Part shown: in pieces, positions 1 through 7,421 of the stretch
How the letters are laid out: each line of letters begins with the position of its first letter
Numbering within the stretch: position 1 is the first letter of the stretch
Assembly: GCA_905203475.1 (NCBI GenBank)
Contig: CAJKWD010000022.1
Coordinates: 1-17,806 of the forward strand
Length of the DNA stretch: 17,806 nt
Direction of reading: 5' to 3'
DNA from: an uncultured Acholeplasmataceae bacterium
GTDB taxonomy: Bacteria; Bacillota_I; Bacilli_A; RF39; UBA660
Program-made: the position numbers and the translations under genes
Notes under the pieces: model-generated
Databases searched by the model: none
Told to the model about the DNA's origin: nothing
The model's input: the letters and a program-made list of their open reading frames with translations, nothing else

Positions 1-66
1 ATAAACTTTATGCCCAAGAAAATATTTGACTTTAAATCAAGTTTTGAGATAGAATCAAAGTATTAA
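1..66 (+). other. possible 3' end of a convergent gene cut by the window edge
   Basis: Frame 1 of the plus strand is open from base 1 to a TAA at 64-66, giving 21 residues rich in Lys, Phe, Ser and Glu (MPKKIFDFKSSFEIESKY at the end). Another plus frame is open only to a TGA at 27-29. A gene converging on nifJ would fit the hairpin downstream, which also has T residues on the plus side (116-120). The stretch is too short to identify, and it could be non-coding. Confidence 0.2.
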
Positions 67-90
67 AAGTGGTGCGGTTGAAATTACAAT

Positions 91-120
91 AAAAAAAAAA
101 GAATTATTCATTCTCTTTTT
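91..120 (-). terminator. intrinsic terminator of nifJ, possibly bidirectional
   Basis: On the minus strand an 8-bp stem (AAGAGAAT / ATTCTTTT, one G-U pair, 5-nt loop) overlaps the nifJ stop codon and runs into a tract of ten T (91-100). The stem is AT-rich and weak, but the T tract is strong. The plus strand also has five T after the hairpin, so it could end a gene entering from the left. Confidence 0.55.
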
Positions 121-3100
121 CTAATGATTGATAATATGAAAAGCGTTTTTCAGCTGCTTCTTTATTATCTTTTAATAATTGTTCTGCTTTTTCAGGATTG
201 ACTGTTTTTAACATTGCATATCTTGTCTGCATATTTAAATAATCGTAATACATATCAAAATTCACTTGTTTACTATCTAATGTGAATCCTGTTTTTGGAT
301 TTCTTCTGAAGATTGGAAAGTATCCACATGTGGTAGCGAGTTTTTCACTCTCCATAGATTTGGACATACCACCTTTTAAGCCATGGGCAATACATGGAGA
401 ATATGCAATAATGATAGATGGTCCTGGATGTTCCACTGCTTCTTTCATAGCGCGAATTGTCTGCATTGCATTAGCCCCTAAAGAAACAGTTGCGACATAG
501 ACATTTGGATATTGCATCGCAATACTAGCTAAATCTTTTTGATATGTTTTTTTACCAGAAGAGGCAAAAGAGGCAATACTTCCCTTTGGACTTGCTTTAC
601 TTGCCTGTCCTCCCGTATTGGAATATACTTGACTGTCTAATACTAAAATATTTAAGTTTTCATCACTAGCTAGTACTTGATCAATACCTCCAAAGCCAAT
701 ATCATAAGCCCAACCATCTCCACCAATACAGAAGAAAACACTTGCTTTAATATATGGTAGATATGGTTTTAAATATTCTGGAGTATCTTTTTTTAGAGTA
801 TGATAAATTTCTTTTGTAATTGTAACGTCATTTTGGTGTTCTATCCATTGTTGGTATAAATTAGGATAATCTTCCATATGTGATTCCATGAGCATTTGAA
901 TACGGCGTTTCATTACTTTGTTGGCAATTACCATTCCGAGTCCAAATTCAGCATTATCTTCAAATAGAGAACTAGCCCAAGGTATTTGATATGGCATTTC
1001 AGGAACACTTCCCCCATAAATAGAAGAACATCCAGTCGCGTTAGCAATGACTAATTCTTCACCATATAATTGTGTTAATAATTTAATATATGGTGTTTCT
1101 CCACAACCGGCACATGCTCCATGGAATGCGAATTTTGGTTTTTGAAACTGACTTGTTTTAATCGTAAATGGATTTGTTTGTTTCTTTTCTGTTACGTATT
1201 GTTCTAAATAATCATAGATTTCCTGTTCGTGATCTTTGGCTTGTGATTGGTAAGAACTTGGAATTAAAGCTTTACTTTGACGAAGTCCTGGACAAGTGTT
1301 CATACAAAGACCACAACCAGTACATTTTTTAATGTTAATAGCAATCATAAAGTACATGTTATCCATTCCTGGGCCAATTGCTTTTTTACATCTTCTTTGA
1401 ATTAATTCTGGTGCTTTTTGATATTCTTCTAATGTTAGTAAATATGGGCGAATCACTCCATGTGGACAGACAATACTACATTGATTACACATGATACAAT
1501 TATTCATAATCCAACTTGGAACCGTTTCTGCCATTCCGGTGCTTGTTTCTTCTACTCCTGGATGGAAAGTACCATCTTGATATGGAATGAAAGCAGAAGT
1601 TGGTAGATCATTCCCTTTTCTCTTACGAATCATATCAATTGTTGATAATCGTTCTTGTTCATTTTCTTTTTCTATAAATGAAGAAGTATCTAATTCATTT
1701 AAGACAGCCATGGCATAATCAATGGCTTTATGATTTTTAGAAATGACATCATTTCCTTTTTTGGCAAATGTTTTTTCAACATATTCTTTTAGATAACTAT
1801 TTTCTTGTTCTTTATCAAAGAATTTTAATACTTTTAAAATAACCGTTGCCATAATCATACTAATTTTATTTTGTAATCCTACTTTTTGTGCTAATTCATA
1901 AGCATTTAAATAATACACTTGTAAGTGTTTTTGATGGATAATTGATTTGGTTTTCTTAGAGAGAAATGATTGTAATTCAGATTCTGTTTTACTCGTATTG
2001 ATAAGTACAATTCCATGTTCTTCTAAGTCGTCTAATAAATCAAATTCATTGAAATAGTAATCTTTGGTTACAACGATCATATCAGGGCTTTCTACATAGT
2101 AAGTAGAACGAATTGGGGTATTACTAAAACGTAAGTGAGATGTAGTAACACCACCTGATTTTTTAGAATCATATTGGAAATAACCTTGAACATATTCATC
2201 TGTCTTATCTCCTACTAATTTCATAATTGTTTTAGCAGCACTGACCATTCCATCAGAACCATATCCATATATTTTCATTTCTTTGGCTGTTTTAATTTTA
2301 TAAGTTGGATCTACTGGTAAACTAAGATGTGTCATGTCATCGATAATTCCAATTGTAAAAGGATGGTCTAAACCTTCTTCTAAAGCATCGTAAACAGCTT
2401 TAATTTGACGTGGGGTTGTATCTTTACTAGATAGACCATATCGACCTCCTACAATATGAATATTCATATTAGAAAGAGCTGCTTTAACATCTAAGTATAA
2501 TGGTTCTCCTTCACTACCTGCTTCTTTCGTACGGTCTAAAACAGCAATCTTTTCCACAGTTTCTGGCAATACTGCTTTTAAATACTCTAATGAGAATGGA
2601 CGATATAAATGAACTTCGATGAACCCTACTTCATAACCTTCTTTATTCAAATCATCAATTGTTTCTTTTATTGTTTCACATACACTTCCCATAGCGATAA
2701 TAATAGAAGTTGCATGTTCACTTCCATAATAATTAAATGGTTGATAATTGGTATGCATTTTTTGATTGATCATCTGCATACATTCATTTACAATATCAGG
2801 AATACGTTCATAATAGACATTTCTTACTTCTGTTGCTTGAAAATAAATATCATCGTTTTGCGCTGTTCCTCTTGTTACTGGATTGGAAGGGGTTAAAGCT
2901 CTAGTACGGAATCTTTCAATCTCATCCATATTGACCATACTTTTTATTTCATCATCTTCTAATACTTGAATTTTTTCGATTTCATGACTGGTACGAAATC
3001 CATCAAAGAAGTGTAAAAATGGAATACTTGCTTTTAATGTTGCAAGATGAGCAACTAAAGCCATATCAGATGCTTGTTGCACTGAAGAAGAAGCTAGATA

Positions 3101-3511
3101 AGCAAAACCTGTTGCTCTAGCTGCATAAATATCTTGATGGTCTCCAAAAATACTTAAAGCATGAGTAGATAAACTACGCGCAGCAACATGCATCACAAAT
3201 GGCCACATTTCACCGGCAATTTTATACATATTCGGTATCATTAAAAGAAGTCCTTGACTCGCTGTATAAGTACTTGTTAAACAACCAGATTGTAAAGAAC
3301 CATGAACCATCCCTGCTGCTCCTGCTTCACTTTGCATTTCGACAACAGTAGGAATATCTCCAAAAATATTTTTTCTTTTTTGTTTACTCCATTCATCGAT
3401 ATGTTCTGCCATAGGACTAGATGGTGTAATCGGATAAATACCTGCTACTTCAGTAAAGTAATAACTCATACGAGCACAAGCTTCATTACCATCTACTGTT
3501 ATTTGTTTCAT
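104..3511 (-). CDS. nifJ: pyruvate:ferredoxin (flavodoxin) oxidoreductase, single-chain
   Basis: Oxidises pyruvate to acetyl-CoA and CO2 and passes electrons to ferredoxin; it is a cytosolic enzyme of anaerobic fermentation. The 1135 residues match the usual one-chain form (about 1170). The N-terminus has the pyruvate-binding YPITPSSPMAEHIDEW segment. Two [4Fe-4S] ferredoxin motifs follow near residues 672-682 (CIMCNQCSIVCP) and 728-740 (CTGCGLCMNTCP). The C-terminal TPP domain starts with GACAGCGETP near 798 and carries GDGWAYDIGFGG and the SNTGGQ segment near 930-960; its Cys residues would hold the proximal cluster. The ATG at 3511 opens directly into the conserved GNEACA region. The gene stands alone, with its own extended -10 promoter and terminator. 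Nothing looks damaged. Confidence 0.97.
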   Translation of the reverse strand: MKQITVDGNEACARMSYYFTEVAGIYPITPSSPMAEHIDEWSKQKRKNIFGDIPTVVEMQSEAGAAGMVHGSLQSGCLTSTYTASQGLLLMIPNMYKIAGEMWPFVMHVAARSLSTHALSIFGDHQDIYAARATGFAYLASSSVQQASDMALVAHLATLKASIPFLHFFDGFRTSHEIEKIQVLEDDEIKSMVNMDEIERFRTRALTPSNPVTRGTAQNDDIYFQATEVRNVYYERIPDIVNECMQMINQKMHTNYQPFNYYGSEHATSIIIAMGSVCETIKETIDDLNKEGYEVGFIEVHLYRPFSLEYLKAVLPETVEKIAVLDRTKEAGSEGEPLYLDVKAALSNMNIHIVGGRYGLSSKDTTPRQIKAVYDALEEGLDHPFTIGIIDDMTHLSLPVDPTYKIKTAKEMKIYGYGSDGMVSAAKTIMKLVGDKTDEYVQGYFQYDSKKSGGVTTSHLRFSNTPIRSTYYVESPDMIVVTKDYYFNEFDLLDDLEEHGIVLINTSKTESELQSFLSKKTKSIIHQKHLQVYYLNAYELAQKVGLQNKISMIMATVILKVLKFFDKEQENSYLKEYVEKTFAKKGNDVISKNHKAIDYAMAVLNELDTSSFIEKENEQERLSTIDMIRKRKGNDLPTSAFIPYQDGTFHPGVEETSTGMAETVPSWIMNNCIMCNQCSIVCPHGVIRPYLLTLEEYQKAPELIQRRCKKAIGPGMDNMYFMIAINIKKCTGCGLCMNTCPGLRQSKALIPSSYQSQAKDHEQEIYDYLEQYVTEKKQTNPFTIKTSQFQKPKFAFHGACAGCGETPYIKLLTQLYGEELVIANATGCSSIYGGSVPEMPYQIPWASSLFEDNAEFGLGMVIANKVMKRRIQMLMESHMEDYPNLYQQWIEHQNDVTITKEIYHTLKKDTPEYLKPYLPYIKASVFFCIGGDGWAYDIGFGGIDQVLASDENLNILVLDSQVYSNTGGQASKASPKGSIASFASSGKKTYQKDLASIAMQYPNVYVATVSLGANAMQTIRAMKEAVEHPGPSIIIAYSPCIAHGLKGGMSKSMESEKLATTCGYFPIFRRNPKTGFTLDSKQVNFDMYYDYLNMQTRYAMLKTVNPEKAEQLLKDNKEAAEKRFSYYQSLEKENE

Positions 3512-3556
3512 ATCATCACTCTTTCTATACTTATAAAATTCATGTTCATTATTTTT

Positions 3557-3565
3557 ATTATAACA
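3557..3565 (-). promoter_or_regulatory. extended -10 promoter of nifJ
   Basis: The minus strand reads TGTTATAAT, a consensus TATAAT (3557-3562) with the upstream TG of an extended -10. It lies about 46 bases before the nifJ ATG. No good -35 hexamer is present at 16-17 bp spacing, as is common for extended -10 promoters. It separates nifJ from the sigH terminator upstream. Confidence 0.55.
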
Positions 3566-3593
3566 TTTTTTAAATCATTTTAATATTGATAAA

Positions 3594-3629
3594 AGAAAAA
3601 ATAAGATGTTTGATTTTATCTAACATCTT
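3594..3629 (-). terminator. intrinsic terminator after sigH
   Basis: An 8-bp perfect stem (AAGATGTT 3603-3610 with AACATCTT 3622-3629) may be extended inward by GAT/ATC after one mismatch. On the minus strand it is followed by ATTTTTTC. It begins one base after the sigH stop codon and closes the rbgA-sigH operon. Confidence 0.8.
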
Positions 3630-3630
3630 T

Positions 3631-4251
3631 TTATTCTTGGTTCAATTCTTCTAATATTTTTTTTGTTTTAATACGAATTCTCTGCAATGCATTATCAATT
3701 GATTTTTTATCTTTATCTAAAATAGCAGATATTTCTTGATAAGAAAATTGATTCATCCGTAATGTAAATACTTCATCTTCAAAATTAGTAAGTACTTGAT
3801 GTACTTTTTCAATGAGTTGTTCTTCTCTCTCTTTTGATATTAAAATCACTTCTGGATCCGTTGAAGTATCTTTTAAAAAAGCTTCCATCCCATAAGTTTT
3901 ATCTGTATTTGCTGTATCAATTGATAATGATTCATTTAATATTCTATGTTTTAAACGACGCTGTGTTGTTACCAGAGTTAATATTTTTCTTTCAATACAA
4001 GTTTTAGCAAATGTGTAAAAACTATTTTCTTTATGATCATCATAGTATTTCATTGCTTGGTTTAAACCTATCATTCCTTCTTGTACTAAATCATTTAATT
4101 CTAATCCCGTATTTGCTACATAAGGAAATACTTTTTTCGCAAATGAAACAATGATTGGTTTATATTTTTCATACAAAATTTCTTCGGCATCTTCATTTTG
4201 TTCAGCAATATAAGAAAGTAATTCGTAATCGTTATAATCTCGATACTTCAT
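3631..4251 (-). CDS. sigH: RNA polymerase sigma factor, SigH-like
   Basis: A sigma-70 family factor of 206 residues, close in length to Bacillus SigH (218). Region 2 contains DLVQEGMIGL (residues 54-63), the core-binding segment, followed by the -10-recognition helix around FYTFAKTCIERKI. A region-4 helix-turn-helix lies at about 165-200 (FSYQEISAILDKDKKSIDNALQRIR). A longer frame opens upstream at 4314 but runs inside rlmB. The ATG at 4251, seven bases after the rlmB stop and preceded by AGGGAG, is the better start. The order mrnC-rlmB-sigH matches Bacilli (where yacP usually lies between rlmB and sigH), which supports SigH over an ECF factor. In Bacillus this factor drives transition-phase and early sporulation genes; the regulon here is unknown. 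Confidence 0.85.
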   Translation of the reverse strand: MKYRDYNDYELLSYIAEQNEDAEEILYEKYKPIIVSFAKKVFPYVANTGLELNDLVQEGMIGLNQAMKYYDDHKENSFYTFAKTCIERKILTLVTTQRRLKHRILNESLSIDTANTDKTYGMEAFLKDTSTDPEVILISKEREEQLIEKVHQVLTNFEDEVFTLRMNQFSYQEISAILDKDKKSIDNALQRIRIKTKKILEELNQE

Positions 4252-4258
4252 AATCTCC

Positions 4259-4954
4259 CTACTTTCTTTTGGCAATTGCTTCATAGATAACAATTCCAGC
4301 AGCAACACTGGCATTTAAACTATTTACTTTTCCGTTCATAGGAATACTGGCAATGAAATCACAATTTTCTTTTACCAAACGTGCCATGCCATTCCCTTCG
4401 TTTCCAATCACAATAGCAGTATTACCACGATAATCAATTTCTCGATAATTCGTTCCATCCATATCTGTTCCTACAATCCAGAATCCTTTTTCTTTTAATT
4501 CTTTCATCGTTCCTACAAGATTGGTTACTTGCGCGATTTTGACATAATCAAGAGCTCCAACAGATGTACGCATTACCGTACTATTTACATCGACACTTCT
4601 ATTTTTAGGAATAATAATTCCATCTACCCCAGCAGCTTCACATGTCCTAATAATCGCTCCTAAATTATGTGGATCTTCTAAATGATCTAAAATGATTAAT
4701 AGTGCATTTTCTTTTTTTAGTAATTCGTCAAGTGATGTATATTCATAATCAGGAATACTTAACATAATACCTTGATGATTTCCTTTTGCAAGTTTATCTA
4801 ATTCAAATTTATCGACAAATTTTATAGGAATATTTCTTTTTTGTAACTCAGAAATAATATTTTTATCTTGAAAATTTTTATAGATATATGCTTTTTTAAT
4901 TGGTTGACGGTTTCTTAATGTTTCTATTACGACATTTTTTCCATAGATATACAT
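4259..4954 (-). CDS. rlmB: 23S rRNA (guanosine-2'-O)-methyltransferase RlmB / TrmH family
   Basis: A SpoU-class methyltransferase of 231 residues that uses S-adenosylmethionine. The N-terminal substrate-binding domain covers about residues 1-75 (MYIYGKNVVIETL is the typical opening). The three SPOUT motifs are complete: motif 1 LDHLEDPHNLGAIIRT (89-104, with the catalytic Arg), motif 2 IGNEGNGM (183-190) and motif 3 IPMNGKVNSLNASVAAGI (204-221), which forms the knot. The ATG at 4954 follows TTAGGAGG at good spacing. It overlaps the 3' end of mrnC by 28 bases, which implies coupled translation. In Bacilli this position holds yacO/rlmB, which acts on 23S G2251 (E. coli numbering). The exact target here is inferred. 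Confidence 0.93.
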   Translation of the reverse strand: MYIYGKNVVIETLRNRQPIKKAYIYKNFQDKNIISELQKRNIPIKFVDKFELDKLAKGNHQGIMLSIPDYEYTSLDELLKKENALLIILDHLEDPHNLGAIIRTCEAAGVDGIIIPKNRSVDVNSTVMRTSVGALDYVKIAQVTNLVGTMKELKEKGFWIVGTDMDGTNYREIDYRGNTAIVIGNEGNGMARLVKENCDFIASIPMNGKVNSLNASVAAGIVIYEAIAKRK

Positions 4955-5328
4955 AATGTACCTCCTAATATCCAGCTCATAATTTCTTCTATTCTTTTTT
5001 GATTATTTGTCAGCTCTAAATAACCAATCAATGCTTCTAATCCAGTTGCTTGTTTATAAGTGATGATATCTGTATTTTTTGGTCGATGAGCACTTTTATG
5101 ATTACGAGCACGTTTAACTAGATTGATTTCTTCCTCAGTTAGTAAATTTTTATCAATCATCTGTTTTAAGAATTGACTTTGGCCTTTGGCACTGACATAT
5201 TTAATCGATTCTTTTTGTAGATTTTGAACTTTACCAATGCCTTTTTCTATCAAATATTTTCTCACATATACTTCATAAATACAATCACCTAAGTATGCGA
5301 GAACTAAAACATTCATTGAATTTACCAT
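4927..5328 (-). CDS. mrnC: Mini-ribonuclease III (23S rRNA maturation)
   Basis: An RNase III catalytic domain without a dsRNA-binding domain (133 residues), as in Bacillus MrnC, which trims the double-stranded ends of pre-23S rRNA. Catalytic acids are visible: Asp15 in AYLGDCIYEVYVR and Glu98 in TGLEALIGYL. The RARNHKS and HRPKN segments (about 73-84) are also typical. A GTG at 5337 is in frame, but the ATG at 5328 has AGGTG six bases upstream and starts one base after the stop of the preceding gene, so I prefer it. It is followed directly by rlmB with a 28-base overlap. cysS, which usually precedes mrnC in Bacilli, is absent. Confidence 0.93.
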   Translation of the reverse strand: MVNSMNVLVLAYLGDCIYEVYVRKYLIEKGIGKVQNLQKESIKYVSAKGQSQFLKQMIDKNLLTEEEINLVKRARNHKSAHRPKNTDIITYKQATGLEALIGYLELTNNQKRIEEIMSWILGGTLCISMEKMS

Positions 5329-5329
5329 C

Positions 5330-5698
5330 TTATTCACCTATTTCTTTTAATTTCATAAGATCTTCTAAATCTTTGGGACGATGTAATTGTTTTTTTAAAG
5401 CAATGATATCAGCTACAGAAGCAGTTGGATACCCTCCAATCCAATCGATTTCTTCTGGCCAATACTCCCTAAAAAATTCTATATTTTCTTTTAACTTACA
5501 ACAACCTTTTTTATATTCTTGTATATGATATTGCTTTTTTAATTCATCATAATACTGTTTTGTTACAACGAGGTCAATATCATGTGTGAACTCTTTTAAA
5601 TCGTGTAAAACTAAAGAAGCTCCACTAATAACAACATATTGCGTGACATCTAAATCTAACTTTTTTAAATTACTGATTATTTCCTGTTTTGTCAACAT
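5330..5698 (-). CDS. small nucleotidyltransferase-fold protein, function unknown
   Basis: A protein of 122 residues with the signature of the polymerase-beta-like nucleotidyltransferase superfamily: a Ser-Gly-Ala-Ser turn at 25-28 and DID at 40-42, where two acidic residues would bind metal. This layout resembles AbiEii/MNT-type and DUF6036-type proteins. The C-terminal part (ADIIALKKQLHRPKDLEDLMKL) resembles the helix that follows the core in that group. It overlaps rbgA by 29 bases and abuts mrnC, so it is co-translated with ribosome-assembly genes, where Bacilli usually carry rnhB after rbgA. No antitoxin partner is adjacent. The start is uncertain because only GGAT lies near the ATG. Substrate and activity are unknown; it may be an RNA or protein modifier or an inactive fold. 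Confidence 0.75.
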   Translation of the reverse strand: MLTKQEIISNLKKLDLDVTQYVVISGASLVLHDLKEFTHDIDLVVTKQYYDELKKQYHIQEYKKGCCKLKENIEFFREYWPEEIDWIGGYPTASVADIIALKKQLHRPKDLEDLMKLKEIGE

Positions 5699-6557
5699 AT
5701 CTATCCAATGTAATCCCCTTTATTTTACCATCTTTTACATCTTGTAAAATGAGAGCCATAACACGATCATAATCGATCTCACCACCACGGATCATACATC
5801 CTCTTCTTTTTCCAATTAGATCTAACACTGGAACCAAATCATCTTCCTCTTCTATCTCTTCAATTCCATAGCGTTCTTTTAATAAATCAGGATAGTAATG
5901 ATAAAGTGAAAGAATAATATGAGAAATCACTTCGTAAATTGGTAATACTTCTTCTTTAATAGCTGTAAGGCTTGCAAGATTAAGAGCAATCGTTTGATCT
6001 GCAAATTTTGGCCATAAAATTCCTGGAGAATCTAACAATTCTACTTCATCATTCATACGAATCCAATCCAGTGTTTTTGTAACACCAGGCTTATTTCCTA
6101 CATTTACAGCTTTCTTACCTACAAAACGATTAATGAATGTACTTTTACCGACATTTGGCACTCCTACAACAAGAGCTCTAATTTTACGCTTTTTTAATCC
6201 CTTTTGCTCTCTTTTTTCACTCCATCCAGCAAGTAAAAGATGAGTTTTATCCATAATTTCCTTCATTGGTAAATTTCCCGTTAAATCTAAAAGAACAACT
6301 TGATACCCTAATGATTCATAATAAGATATCCATTTCTTAGTCTCTTTCATATCACATAAATCTGACTTCGTCATAATCAGTAAACGTGGCCTCATCGATA
6401 GAATATCTTCCATATCTTGAATCTTAGATGAATATGGAATACGTGCATCCACTAACTCATAGATAATATCAATCATATTAATATTTTCTTTGATAAGACG
6501 CTTTGTTTTCGCCATGTGGCCTGGGTACCAGTTGATATTTAATCTATTTTCATTCAT
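5670..6557 (-). CDS. rbgA: ribosome biogenesis GTPase RbgA (YlqF)
   Basis: A circularly permuted GTPase of 295 residues needed for a late step of 50S assembly. The motifs appear in permuted order: G4-like TKSD (63-66), G1 P-loop GVPNVGKST (132-140), G2 KPGVTKT (156-162) and G3 DSPG (176-179). The N-terminal INWYPGHMAKTKR is diagnostic of the family, and the C-terminal helical domain binds rRNA. G4 reads TKSD rather than the commoner NKxD. It is the first gene of a five-gene operon ending with sigH, with an extended -10 promoter 30 bases upstream. Its usual upstream neighbours rplS and lepB are in this window but about 10 kb away. Confidence 0.96.
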   Translation of the reverse strand: MNENRLNINWYPGHMAKTKRLIKENINMIDIIYELVDARIPYSSKIQDMEDILSMRPRLLIMTKSDLCDMKETKKWISYYESLGYQVVLLDLTGNLPMKEIMDKTHLLLAGWSEKREQKGLKKRKIRALVVGVPNVGKSTFINRFVGKKAVNVGNKPGVTKTLDWIRMNDEVELLDSPGILWPKFADQTIALNLASLTAIKEEVLPIYEVISHIILSLYHYYPDLLKERYGIEEIEEEDDLVPVLDLIGKRRGCMIRGGEIDYDRVMALILQDVKDGKIKGITLDRYVDKTGNNQ

Positions 6558-6587
6558 AGAATCACTTCCTTGTTTTAAATCTATTTC

Positions 6588-6596
6588 ATTATATCA
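6588..6596 (-). promoter_or_regulatory. extended -10 promoter of the rbgA operon
   Basis: The minus strand reads TGATATAAT, a consensus -10 (6588-6593) with an extended TG. It lies about 30 bases before the rbgA ATG. The -35 position falls in the T tract of the preceding terminator and is a poor match. Confidence 0.55.
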
Positions 6597-6612
6597 TAAT
6601 TTATAAACAAAA

Positions 6613-6636
6613 GAAAAAAGTAGACAATAATCTACT
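6613..6636 (-). terminator. terminator of the XRE/DUF3781 operon
   Basis: A 6-bp stem (AGTAGA / TCTACT at 6619-6624 and 6631-6636, 6-nt loop) is followed on the minus strand by six or more T. It lies 15 bases beyond the DUF3781 stop and just upstream of the rbgA promoter, so it isolates the accessory operon from the housekeeping one. Confidence 0.65.
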
Positions 6637-6651
6637 CTATAAATTTATAAT

Positions 6652-6900
6652 TTAGTGAATAGTATGCGCTGTTATAATCGTGTAACTATATGAATTGATA
6701 GTTATTTTTATATGATCGATTTCACAATACCAATTCTTTCCTTGTTTATAAATATTACAGTCTTTATTTAATATCTTATTTTTACAGTATTCAACTACAT
6801 CATTAGTATCTAATTTAAGATTTCTCTTAATCCTATCAATACCCATTTTGGTAGTATGAACTTTATCTATATTATTAAGTAATATTTGTTTATCTTCCAT
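6652..6900 (-). CDS. DUF3781 domain protein
   Basis: A small cytosolic protein of 82 residues that I recognise as DUF3781 by its order of motifs: LLNNIDKVHTTKMGIDRIKRNL at the start, DVVEYCKNKIL in the middle, GKNWYCEID, then the closing strand ITINSYSYTIITAH. The length is normal for the family and the ORF looks intact. The family has no established function that I know of. ATG 6900 follows GAGGAG at good spacing. It is the last gene of a run starting with the XRE regulator at 8132, and the terminator directly follows. A sequence resembling its last 16 codons recurs upstream of that regulator (8205-8252). Confidence 0.8.
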   Translation of the reverse strand: MEDKQILLNNIDKVHTTKMGIDRIKRNLKLDTNDVVEYCKNKILNKDCNIYKQGKNWYCEIDHIKITINSYSYTIITAHTIH

Positions 6901-6921
6901 AAATATCTCCTCAACAAATTA

Positions 6922-6999
6922 CTATTTGTCTATTTCTTCTATTTTCTTTGCCATATCATCGGCTTTTGGTGAATATTCAATTACGACTGTTTTATACAT
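6922..6999 (-). CDS. 25-codon ORF, probably a truncated small-protein gene
   Basis: A strong GGAGGGAGG site eight bases upstream leads an ATG and a 25-residue product (starts MYKTVVIEYSPKADDMAKKI). The opening resembles small DUF4177-like proteins of about 60 residues, which normally continue with a helix and a further strand pair. Here it stops at TAG right after the predicted helix. It lies three bases after the four-helix membrane gene and 21 bases before DUF3781, clearly within one operon. It could be a genuine micro-peptide, but I judge it a remnant of a longer gene that lost its 3' half. Confidence 0.5.
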   Translation of the reverse strand: MYKTVVIEYSPKADDMAKKIEEIDK

Positions 7000-7002
7000 T
7001 TT

Positions 7003-7395
7003 CTATGCCTCCCTCCTTTTTATTTTCGCTACAATAACCGGGGAAACAAGTGTAGTGATTACAACTAAAATCCATAAATTTCCATGTAAGAAATTATATG
7101 AACTTATAAGTTCTTTCATCCCACCACCTTCACTGATATACATCGTTAAATCAAATAGATTTGTTAAAACAAACCATATCATACCAAAAATGATATAATC
7201 ATTTGATTTACAGTTTTTAATTTTAGGGATGAATAAATATGCGACAACAAAGATGCATATACTTAAAATAATGCCACTTAGTGGTAATGCGATATCCCCT
7301 AATTTCACGAGGATATTTTCTCTAAATCCCCCATTTAGAATTGCTAGTGGTATTATAAAAAGCCATATGCCTATCGCTTGCATATATTTTTTCAC
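7003..7395 (-). CDS. four-helix membrane protein of unknown function
   Basis: A hydrophobic protein of 130 residues with four predicted membrane helices at about 7-20, 38-57, 67-85 and 107-124, a short conserved-looking loop (EGGGMKELISSYNFLHGN, about 89-106) and a basic C-terminus (KIKRREA). I do not assign it to a named family. The frame opens upstream to a GTG at 7404, but that lies inside the Shine-Dalgarno AAGGAGGTG. The GTG at 7395 has ideal spacing from it, so I chose that; GTG 7398 is an alternative. It sits 26 bases after the membrane-anchored XRE regulator and three bases before the next small ORF. This suggests a transporter-like or stress-sensing partner controlled by that regulator. 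Confidence 0.75.
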   Translation of the reverse strand: MKKYMQAIGIWLFIIPLAILNGGFRENILVKLGDIALPLSGIILSICIFVVAYLFIPKIKNCKSNDYIIFGMIWFVLTNLFDLTMYISEGGGMKELISSYNFLHGNLWILVVITTLVSPVIVAKIKRREA

Positions 7396-7421
7396 CACAA
7401 TCACCTCCTTAAATTGTATTA

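Noticed and set aside
2609..2896. Plus-strand frame of 95 codons inside nifJ
   Set aside because: Lies wholly antisense to a well-conserved part of pyruvate:ferredoxin oxidoreductase, with Phe/Ile/Thr/Cys-rich composition and no ribosome site.
4252..4314. Upstream extension of the sigma factor by 21 codons
   Set aside because: It lies inside the rlmB coding end, gives a non-conserved leader peptide, and the ATG at 4251 has its own ribosome site.
5330..5698. Toxin of an AbiE or MNT/HEPN toxin-antitoxin pair
   Set aside because: The fold fits, but no antitoxin-like gene is adjacent, and the gene is embedded in a housekeeping operon with overlapping neighbours.
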